From NCBI RefSeq assembly GCF_036898095.1, contig NC_090763.1:61063241-61127240 (forward strand): a DNA stretch of 64,000 nucleotides, given 5' to 3'. This document shows positions 55,590 through 64,000 of this stretch, piece after piece; the first letter of the stretch is position 1; each line of letters opens with the position of its first letter. The notes under the pieces were generated by a model. The model worked only from the letters and a program-made list of their open reading frames with translations. It was not told where the DNA came from and made no database searches. Position numbers and translations under genes: made by a program. This DNA is from Palaemon carinicauda. Taxonomy: Eukaryota > Arthropoda > Malacostraca > Decapoda > Palaemonidae.

Positions 55590-56524
55590 CGAAGTACCTC
55601 GGTGAACCATTCTCTCGCGGGCCAGAGGGAAGCAACTAGCGTCAACCTTGTCCCTTCGTGAGAGGCGAACTTCTGCAGTACCTTGTTGACAATCTTGAAC
55701 GGAGGGAATGCATATAGATCTAGATGTGACCAATCTAGGAGAAAGGCATCTATATGAACTGCTGCTGGGTCCGGGATTGGTGAGCAAAATATTGGGAGCC
55801 TCTTGGTCATCGAGGTTGCGAAGAGATCTATGGTTGGCTGGCCCCAGGTGGCCCAAAGTCTCTTGCATACATCCTTGTGGAGGGTCCATTATGTTGGAAT
55901 TATTTGTCCCTTCCGACTGAGACAATCTGCCATGACATTCAAGTTGCCTTGGATGAACCTCGTTACTAGTGATATGTCTAGACCTTTTGACCAGGTGAGG
56001 AGGTCCCTTGCGATCTCGTACAACGTCAGAGAGTAGGTCCCTCCTTGCTTGGAGATGTACGCCAAAGCCGTGGTGTTGTCCGAGTTCACCTCCACCACTT
56101 TGCCTTGAAGGAGAGACCTGAAGCTTTTCCAGGCCAGACGTACTGCCAGTAGCTCCTTGCAGTTGAAATGCATTGTCCTTTGACTCGAGTTCCATATTCC
56201 CGAGCATTCCCGACCGTCTAATGTCGCACCCCAGCCTACGTCCGATGCGTCCGAGAAGAGAACGTGGTTGGGAGTCTGAACAGTCAGGGGAAGACCCTCT
56301 CTTAGGTTGATATAGTCCTTTCACCAAGTCAGACAAGACTTTATCTTTTCGGAAACCGGGATCGAGACCGCTTCTAGCGTCTTGTCCTTTTTCCAGTGAA
56401 AAGCTAGATGGTATAGAAGAGGACGGAGGTGTAGTCTTCCTAGTGACACAAATTGATCCACGGATGACAGCGTCCCTACCAGACTCATCCACAGCCTGAC
56501 TGAGCAGCGTTCCTTCTTCAGCAT
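55316..56524 (-). pseudogene. RNase H and methyltransferase-like remnant, family B
   Basis: It holds the C-terminal part of the polyprotein. A broken pre-RNase H piece (MLKKERCSVRLWMSLVGTL) is followed by FNCKELLAVRLA, NSDNTTALAYIS and MADCLSR. The tail has PDPAAVHIDAFL, YAFPPFKIV and LVASLWPAREWF. The RT core is missing: at about 56,525 the sequence jumps into gag. Confidence 0.85.
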
Positions 56525-58790
56525 CTTCTGGATGGATAGCAGGGCTGGGGGCTGATCGTCTTGTTCAGCAACGTCCTCATCAGAGGGTTCCTCATCCGAA
56601 ACTGATGAGGAAACGGCAACGGAGTGGGCAACGTCTGACTCGCTGAATCCGGTCGCACTGGTGGATGCGTGACGGAGCCGGACGCAATATCATGGAACTG
56701 CTGCACAGTCTGTGAACTGTCAACAACCATGGGTGCGCGAGGAAGCACAGCGTCAACCCGAAACTGTCTAGACCGTCTGGGTTGTGCAGTCAACACCCTA
56801 CCGGGTTGCTGAGGTTGACGCACTGCGTCACAACAAGTCACCTCTGCTGGTTGTTGAACGTCCTGAACGTCAACAACCACCTCCGAGCGTCGCTTAACGT
56901 CAACGTGCGGCTGGCAACCCACACTGGGTCGCATCGGTGAGGAACCACCTCAACTGGCAGACGCGAGTAGGTTACCTCAGCGTCAACAGGGCGCACAACC
57001 GACCGGAGGAAGGTTGTTGGCCAGAAGGTTCTTCTCCGCATTTAAGTCCTCTATCAAGGACGCAAGCTTGGACTGCATGTCTTGCAGCAAAGCCCATTTA
57101 GGGTCTACGGGAGCAGGTGTGGCAACAGACGGGGTTAGCGACTGAGGCGGAACCGTTTACCATCCCTGAAAGCCTTGTTATGCGTGACATAATAGTACAG
57201 CAAAACTTCAAAGGCTCGACAACAGCTGAGAAGTTGACCTGTAAACAACTTCTCCTGGCTAGGCGCCAGGGAGAGTCTACCAGAATTGAGAAGTCTATCT
57301 GGGCAGAGGCATGAACTCCCAAGCCGAGAACTTCTCTCGTGTCATATCAGACTCTCGCTCTATAAACCAGTTTAAAAGAAGGGAAAGCAAAGGCTGTATC
57401 CCCCAAACTCCTCCTGGTGAAAAACCAGTCGCCTAGCCAACGTAACGCTCTCTAGGAGAGCGAGAGAACACTAGCTTAAAAACAACGGCTTCGAAGTAGC
57501 TAGGCCTAGTGTAAGTTCTGACGTTTAGGCGAACGAGGAGCAGCAGTTACAAGATCCGGACGAAGATCCTTAAAAAAATCATCATGATTTAATTAAAGTC
57601 CATAGGAGGCTAAGCAGCTTAAGGCTCCTCTCCATCTGACAGAGTCCTCAAGGGAATATCAGTAGGAGGGAGAACAGCAACTTCCTCATCTACAGGAACC
57701 TTGTCCGATAAAAGCCGAGTCTCTCACTGGTGCATTAGTAGCGGACCAGAACGCAACGTCATGTAACTGCTTGACAGTCTGTGAACTGTCAACAACTGAA
57801 CTGTCAACCACAACAGGTGCGTGAGGACGTACAGCGTCCACTCGAGACTGCTTTGACTGCCTAGACTGAGCAGTCAAAACAACTCTAGAATGCGGAGGTT
57901 GACGCACAGCGTCAAAACAAGTCAACTCCGATTGTTAGTGAACGTCTAGAACGTCAACAGGAGCATCAGCCAGTGGCCTAACGTCCAAATGCGGCTGAAA
58001 AACCACACGAGACCGCATCGAGTGTGGTTCTAAACAACCTGACTGACGTGACTAAGCTACGCCAACGTCAACAGTAAGCACAAAGGAACGTTAGGTTGGC
58101 TGAAAGCCAGGATATCGATGAGATAAACGGCTAGACTCAACGGACTAATCGGCAGAATAGTCTTCCATAAGGGAGGCAAGCATATACTGCATGTTTTGCC
58201 ATACAACCCCTTAAGGATCAACGGAAATGGTTGTGGTAATAGACGAGGGTAACGTCTGTGACCGCAACACTTTGCCTACAAAAAAAGACTTTCGGAGTCT
58301 ATGTTACGCTTTTGTCAGGCGGCGAGCAGTTATCCGATGACTGCAAAGGGTCAGAGCTGTCCTAATGGCTGTAACCAGGACGCTGGACCTGTCCTGAAAG
58401 GACTGACTTTCGCTTAAGGGCTTCGAAACCTTGTGACAGGTTTCTTATGCGAAAAGCCTACGGATGGCGAGGAGAAACAACGTCTCTCTCGTCTTATGGT
58501 AGGGGAGATCTTGGTAAGAAACACCCGATACCATAGAGGGAAAACGTCTGTTCGTTGGTCAAGGCCTCTTGAACCCATAAGTCTTTTGACATTACTTCTC
58601 CCCTGGGCTTGGGAGCTTGCAAGAGGTCCCGGACTAGGTGAACGACAGGCACGAACAGACGAACCCTCGGACGCAACACTGTAACACTTTGCGCCACGGA
58701 CGCAACACTGTAACACTTTGCGCATATCACTTTATCACTTCGATTTTCTGTTTTGCACTTATTTCTACCTGAAACACGCAATTCTACCCT
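56518..58790 (-). pseudogene. Gag relic with a duplicated middle segment, family B
   Basis: The gag linker is present twice: at 56,560-56,840 (DAVRQPQQPGRVLTAQPRRS, then VVDSSQTVQQFHD) and again at 57,690-57,925 (DAVRQPPHSRVVLTAQSRQS, then VVDSSQTVKQLHD). Between them lies a more C-terminal gag piece (57,098-57,322, ASAQIDFSILVDSPWRLA). The N-terminal side near 58,500-58,780 has KTENRSDKVICAKC and VRACRSPSPGPLASSQ in two frames. Confidence 0.8.
58671..58727. repeat. 29-bp tandem duplication
   Basis: ACGCAACACTGTAACACTTT begins at 58,671 and again at 58,700, in the gag relic. It changes the reading frame there. Confidence 0.95.
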
Positions 58791-59717
58791 TCATTAAAAG
58801 GTAGTAATTGCGAAATTAGTCGTATAATGCAAGCTCATAATACCAGCAAAAAAACAGAAAACATATTTTAAGATAAAAAGAAAAATCAGTGGCTGGGAAA
58901 GAGACTAAACACTAGTTCATATAACTACGTTTTCAATCTCTCACCGCACATAGTCTGGGGACGAGAATAAAAACCTAAAAACGTTTTATCCTTCCTCCCC
59001 GTACAGAGACTAGGGACGAGAGTAACACGAGAACAACGTTACCCGCTTGAACGGAACGTTTTCTCTCCTCTCTCTCCCTCCGTCTCTATTTCTCTCTCTC
59101 TTTCTCTCTTGATTTCGCACCTAAGAGAAGAGCCCAATTATATATCGTCAAAAAAAACATGTTATTTGACTAAAGGAAGAAACTGAAAGGTTTTTCAAAT
59201 AAAAAGTTCCTTTGAATTAGAATTTAAAACATTTAAGCTAAGAAAGAATGAACAAAACGTCAGAATCGATTTACTCTTACTGCAAAGTGAAACCGTGATA
59301 CACTCTCTCTCTATCGTAACGATAGAGCGCATGTTGAACGTCCTGAACGTCAACAACTGCGTAGCATAAAAAACTAAACGTTAGTTCATCTTTGAAAACA
59401 GTACGAAGACTATCAAAGAAATTCTTTCATAAAATATTACATTTAAAAAGTTTTAAATCCTTTAAAAGCTAAAGACGATATAAAGGGCTCAATGTTGATT
59501 AACTTCGGTTTCCAAGTTAGGACCGCCTACTCTCAGGAAAGGTCTATATAAACAAAGCATTAAAATTTATTTTATATGTTTATAAAAAATGGAAAGTTAA
59601 TCGAAGAGGCCTAATAAAGGCGGAGAGATATAAAATATATAGAGGAAAATCTATAACGTGATAAGATAATTACTAAAAGCCTAAACACACTTCCGTCTAA
59701 GGGAAGGGTCGGCCATT
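58791..59717 (-). other. Sequence replacing part of gag in the rearranged element
   Basis: A gag-like start (ATG at 59,715-59,717, MADPSLRRKC) is followed after a few codons by a stop and about 900 bases unlike other family-B copies. Gag similarity resumes near 58,780. The Cys/His module is therefore lost. CT-rich tracts lie near 59,060-59,110. Confidence 0.6.
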
Positions 59718-59914
59718 TAAAAGTGAAAGAAAGTCCATACTCTCTTTGTCACCATAATTAAATCTATCCAAAACGAGTTCAAGTTTTGAGATGAAGATAA
59801 AACACCTGCATAGCGAAAGCTCAAAACTAGAATAGTGTACTTCACCAATAGTTGTGAAAACAAATCCAGTTAGCAACAGCGAATTAGTAGGTCTTGCCGG
59901 TAGCCCGACAGAGA

Positions 59915-60088
59915 GAAAATTGAGTTCTTTGTTTACATTGAGTACTGAGTACCTGCACGACAGATGGCGCTGTTGAAGTACACCCCCTACCTGCATAGCG
60001 ATCGCTGGCGGATTTTTAACGTAGAGTTTTCTGTCGAGCAACAGAGTTGCAGCTTATATAATCACCGGCTAAGTTAAATATTGAAAAA
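59915..60088. repeat. 5' inverted terminal repeat of the rearranged family-B element
   Basis: Inverse of about 53,737-53,885. It ends AAATATTGAAAAA, then directly abuts an (AAT)n tract. Confidence 0.92.
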
Positions 60089-60105
60089 ATAATAATAATA
60101 ATAGA
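60086..60105. repeat. (AAT)n tract, displaced tail of an older repeat
   Basis: The run AATAATAATAATAATAG next to the element end fits the missing tail of the interspersed repeat at 50,945-51,245. Confidence 0.7.
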
Positions 60106-60559
60106 AATAATCCTACTATTTTCTTTAGGTCTTCACAGGAAAACTCATTTCCGTAATACAACTATTAGAGTTTACATTTACATAGCTAACTTTAGTCACT
60201 AATAAGCTAGTAGCTGAGCTTGTATTGCAAGCAAACAAAATTTACTGCCATCCGTATAATGATGTAACTGATCAGCTTTATCTGAAGTAACACCAACTCA
60301 TTAAAGAGCTAAGAGAATCATACAGTAGGAAATGACATCTACGATTAACAAATGCAGCTGCTTAAGACCACTTACTTTGACAAGTGGAGGGATATTACGA
60401 TCCAGACTCTGTCTTCTGCCTCACAATCTAGTTGTCTACAATAGCAACTATCGTTTAGGAGTAGAAAAATCTAGTGATTAAAGAATTTGAGGGTCTAAGA
60501 AGGGATTTCAACACTGTCAAGTGTAATGAACATATTGAAAGCGTCGTAAACATTATAAA

Positions 60560-60840
60560 TGCTGTCTGAGCAAAGATCTGGCAGTAATTCTAGACTTCTG
60601 GCTACATCCAGTCAGGTTAGGGTTAGCAATTGGGCAGGTAAAATCAGAATTACTGCCTAGAAGTGAAAAATCACTGACCACCTTAAAGGTTTCAAGGCTG
60701 TTCATGAATGGCAGAGGCAAGGGACAGTGACATTGCCCTATAAAGCAGGACAATGCCCTAGAGACTGACCATATACTGTATACATATGATCAGTGCCCAA
60801 GTCCCCTCTCCACCCAAGCTAGGAGATTAAACAAGGGAAG
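60560..60840. repeat. Interspersed repeat fragment, decapod-like
   Basis: It contains CAAGGGACAGTGACATTGCC, CAGGACAATGCCCTAGAGAC and CCCCTCTCCACCCAAGCTAG. From memory this resembles an interspersed family widely seen in decapod sequences. The window has no second copy to confirm it. Confidence 0.5.
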
Positions 60841-61582
60841 CTAAATAAGTTGAGAAGCTTTGAAGCCCATCACTAAAACTTGGCTGATTATATGTGTGTA
60901 TTAGAGAACTGTGGTGTCATATTTGTCATCATCACTGCAATAAACAACTAGCCTAGGCTTTTTTGGATTGTCCCCTGAACTAAAAGAAAATTTCATTAGC
61001 ACTTGAACCTAAAACAATCCCTGTGAGGAACAGTGAGATAATCGCACTCTTTACAACGGTAAGTTAAACGTCAGTACTATCATTGTGTTGTAACTGCTAA
61101 AAAATCCAAAGAAAGAAAACTTGAAATGCAATAAAACGTTTCACAATCTTGCCATAAACTGATAATTCTTTCAATACTTTTCTAGAAACGTGTGTTTATT
61201 GAAGGGAAAAAAAAAAGGGAAATTTAAACAAAAATTAGGGGAAAATGTCAAACTGCGCTTTCGGAGAAGAAGCAATATGAGCATCAGGGGAGTTTCATAG
61301 AAATAAATGAATAATCAAAGAAAACCAATAAGCAAATAAAAATAATTATGATTGTGTAATGATATGAACAGCAATAATAGGCGTTTATAGAATAAAAGGT
61401 ACCATTACAGCGGATGATGTACCCTAAAAAAATATTGTGACAGTATCAATTTACTGGAGTGCAAAAAAATCTAGGATGAACAAAGTCACCATAATTGTCT
61501 GGAAGACTGGGAACATTAGATGCAAAATACAATTAAAAAATCCTCTATTTTTAATCAGACACCAAGTCTTTAAAGGATCTTT

Positions 61583-61760
61583 ATACATACATATACATAT
61601 ACCAAGGCACCTCCCCCAATTTTGGGGGGTAGCCGACATCAACAAATGAACAAAACAAAAAGGGGACCTCTACTCTCTACGTTCCTTCCAGCCTGACAAG
61701 GGACTCAACCGAGTTCAGCTGGTACTGCTAGGGTGCCACAGCCCACCCTCCCCCGTTATC
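61583..61760 (-). repeat. 5'-truncated LINE copy
   Basis: It aligns over about 170 bases with the 3' end of the LINE at 51,246-53,672 (shared CCCCCAATTTTGGGGGGTAG, TCTCTACGTTCC and CCCCCGTTATC), and has the same ATAC-type tail. The similarity ends abruptly at about 61,760. Confidence 0.88.
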
Positions 61761-61929
61761 AATTAATCAGTCAAATAAAAGCAAAGATACAAAATAAAGT
61801 AACTGGTAGAGACAGTATTGTAGAACTAATTTCTCCCAGGAAAAATGTCCCAGAAGATAATACATCAGCTCAGCATAGTTCTCATTTGAACAAGAATACT
61901 GTAGTTGTGCTACCTTTCTGAACCTACTG

Positions 61930-62700
61930 ATGTCATCAAAATAACTTTTGATGCTGCCATGTCTATCAGAATGCCCGGGTACTGTACTTCATCCTCTTTT
62001 TGGCCATGTGATTATACTTTTCCAAATTTACCCAAATACCCAGACTGTGACAAAAGGAGAGCAGACGATCTCGATCCTGAAGCAAGGGCCTCTCGTAAGA
62101 AGCTAGGACCAGCCAGTCATCAAGATACCTCAACAGACATATCCCATTCAAATGGGGGCCAAGATGAGACCTGGGTGAATACTTGCATGAACACTTGAGT
62201 AGAGGTGGACAGTCCAAAATACAGGTCTTTGAACTGGTAAACTACTCCCTTGTTGATGAAGCAGAGCTACTTTCTAGAGACTGATGTAAGAGTATTTAGG
62301 AATTCGTGTCCCTCAGGTCCATCAAAAGCATGAAGTCTTGACCTCTGGCAGATCGCTAGGTACTTCCTGTTTTCATGCTGAACGGAATTTAATGAAAAAC
62401 TATAAAGTACAGCAACGGGAAATTGATAACTGGCCTTCAGCCCTATTCTTCTACAGTAACATCAGATTGTAAAACCCTAGAGAACTGTCTACAGTGGGTC
62501 TGAGAACATTCTTCTCCTCCATCACTTTCACCTCTGCCACCAAGGCCAGAGCTCTCAGCAATTTTGGAGGGTAACTGAAACACTATCGGTGTGCAAGTGA
62601 GAGGTTGCCAAAGATCTTTGAAGGCTAGGGAGTCAATGAATGTATATTCCACTGCCACAGGAGCCATGGTAGCCTAAGTTCATTTCACTCTCAAATTAGT
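61930..62700 (-). pseudogene. DIRS-type reverse transcriptase relic
   Basis: Minus-strand frames carry FMLLMDLRDT (motif A remnant), NKGVVYQFKDLYFGLSTSTQ, then GICLLRYLDDWLVLASYERP with an intact YLDD box, and LGIWVNLEK. These follow the family-B RT order. It is broken by frameshifts and no ITR was found. Nearby sequence to about 63,800 may be more of the same element. Confidence 0.75.
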
Positions 62701-64000
62701 CGGGCATCAACAGGGTGCTGAAAACATGAGACTCCTCCCTCACAACAAAGGGAGGAAGGAGACTCGACAATCCCCTCAGGAAACAATTCTTTCATAATAG
62801 AATAAGCACAATCAAGACTGAGGCTGGAACCCAGGATATGCCCTGAAGAGACTGGAGTGGGGCCCAATCAACCTCCCCTTCAGTAACAGAACTGTCTCTG
62901 GACTCGGCCCCCGGAGACTAAGTCCTATGTACTTTAGTCACAGTGGTGCCTGTTGGAAAGCATAGCATCCAACTGTTGACAGGCATGGCATGTACATACC
63001 AGTCACTTGGTGGCAAAGGACCTTGCTATCAATGGCACATAAACGATAGAAAAACTCAATGATTATAACAGTTGAAAGCAGTCCTTAGGTGGTCAGCTGT
63101 TCTTGTTCCCAGTAGCTGTGAGCATGGAAAATTCCCATTGCATGGACTGGCCACACAGGAAAAGAACAGGCAATAGAGATGATCACACTTCCTGCTGCAC
63201 GAACACAAAAAAGTAACCAGAGTCATGAGGATAATGATCTCAAGGTGATAAATCACACGGCGACCGAACCTGCAATGAATGATTTTGACGTGACCGATAA
63301 TGAAGGGGGATGATCATGAAGTGGCCAATCATGAGGAAACCTATCACTGGTTTCTTTCACCCCTGTTCTTTATAAAATGTATGTGATGGAACTTCACCAC
63401 AAACTAATGTCTCTCCTTTCAGTACTGAAGTCACTCTCAGGAGGAGTCAATGAGGTACACTTGAGCATCCAAGAAAAAGGAGATAAAAAGAGCAGTGCAC
63501 TTCATCCTGCCCGGCAGTTTGTGTGCTTGGTCCCGTATGAAATCGAGCACCAAGAGCAGAGTGTACGCTCCTCTATCACGCCCTGAAACATCTTACCTGG
63601 CTAGGTTGGTTCTTGTTAACACACTCTCTGGCATAAGCAGAAGGGATTGGTTGGAGACTAATACAACTCCTGCCCATGTCTTCCTGGATTTCTTCGATGA
63701 TGAAGTCTTTTTAGATGCCACAACATGTGAAGAATCTGACAAAGATGAGGTAGTTGGGAAGAAGGAAAACTAGCAAGAGCCTTCTTGAGGCTAGAGTTTT
63801 AGTGATTGACGACTATGGTCCCACGGACGAAGAGTCAATAGCAGACTAAACCACACCAGCAGGTGCCATGCCATCCAAAGTCCCACAGGTGTAACAAGAG
63901 ATGGGATAACCAGAGTACAGAAAGGTCACAGGAGACTCTCTTAGTTATTCACATCCATCATACACAATAATAGCCAGCATTTACTTTCTGAAAAGTGAAA
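62701..64000. other. No clear feature; possibly decayed DIRS gag
   Basis: I see no supported gene here. A minus-strand Ser/Lys-rich stretch near 63,660-63,780 vaguely resembles the family-B gag linker but is too weak to call. Confidence 0.4.

Larger units (their letters stand above)
53682..60088 (-). mobile_element. Rearranged DIRS-like element, family B
   Basis: The ends were found from its ICR: the left arm 53,682-53,736 is the exact inverse of 53,925-53,979, and the right end near 60,046-60,088 is the inverse of 53,979-54,017. Compared with the copy at 24,084-30,845 it lacks the RT core and the gag C-terminus, has a partly duplicated gag segment, and has a replaced piece in the gag N-terminus. 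No gene is intact. Confidence 0.9.

Noticed and set aside
53750..60041. Two open frames (53,750-53,998 and 59,697-60,041) that start with the same residues
   Set aside because: They are readings of the two inverted terminal repeats of one DIRS-like element, not duplicated genes.

Overview
The window is eukaryotic nuclear DNA, most likely from a decapod crustacean. It has spliceosomal introns, AT-rich non-coding DNA with microsatellites, and a very high load of DIRS-type (tyrosine-recombinase) retrotransposons, a group known to be abundant in decapods. Several interspersed repeats also look like ones I associate with decapod genomes. The species cannot be fixed from sequence alone.

Host gene. 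Positions about 700-31,870 (minus strand) hold the middle and C-terminal exons of a single gene that I recognise as MBIP (MAP3K12-binding inhibitory protein 1, a subunit of the ATAC histone acetyltransferase complex). Five exons (31,674-31,867; 23,313-23,478; 19,469-19,549; 16,468-16,608; 700-848) all have AG/GT borders and compatible codon phases. The N-terminal exon(s) and last exon were not found. The introns are packed with mobile DNA.

Mobile elements, left to right. (i) 2,225-16,359: a family-B DIRS-like element (minus), whose recombinase gene is split by (ii) 3,227-10,773, a family-A DIRS-like element (minus). (iii) 19,591-21,500: a decayed DIRS relic, then a tRNA-derived SINE. (iv) 24,084-30,845: the best preserved family-B element (minus), inserted inside an old LINE. 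(v) 31,236-31,536: a piggyBac-type MITE. (vi) 32,040-33,270: a LINE relic. (vii) 34,000-38,712: a deleted family-A element (plus) whose recombinase is interrupted by a 1.67-kb piggyBac-type non-autonomous element. (viii) 39,127-46,942: a GC-rich, decayed family-C DIRS-like element (minus) carrying a 5S-rRNA-like insert and large minisatellites. (ix) 51,246-53,672: a LINE (minus), and (x) 53,682-60,088, a rearranged family-B element, both inserted in turn into one older interspersed repeat. (xi) 60,560-64,000: further repeat fragments and a DIRS reverse-transcriptase relic.

How the parts work together. A DIRS-like element carries gag, a polyprotein (reverse transcriptase, RNase H, Dam-like methyltransferase domain) and a tyrosine recombinase, in overlapping or nearly overlapping frames between inverted terminal repeats (ITRs). 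Near its 3' end lies an internal complementary region (ICR) that copies the junction of the two outer ends. In this window the ICRs of families A, B and C can be read directly. They define element ends to within a few bases and show insertion without a long target duplication. The most notable observations are the base-level nested insertions, a spliceosomal intron inside a family-A gag, the 5S-like sequence inside a reverse-transcriptase relic, and the two TTAA-flanked piggyBac-type elements.
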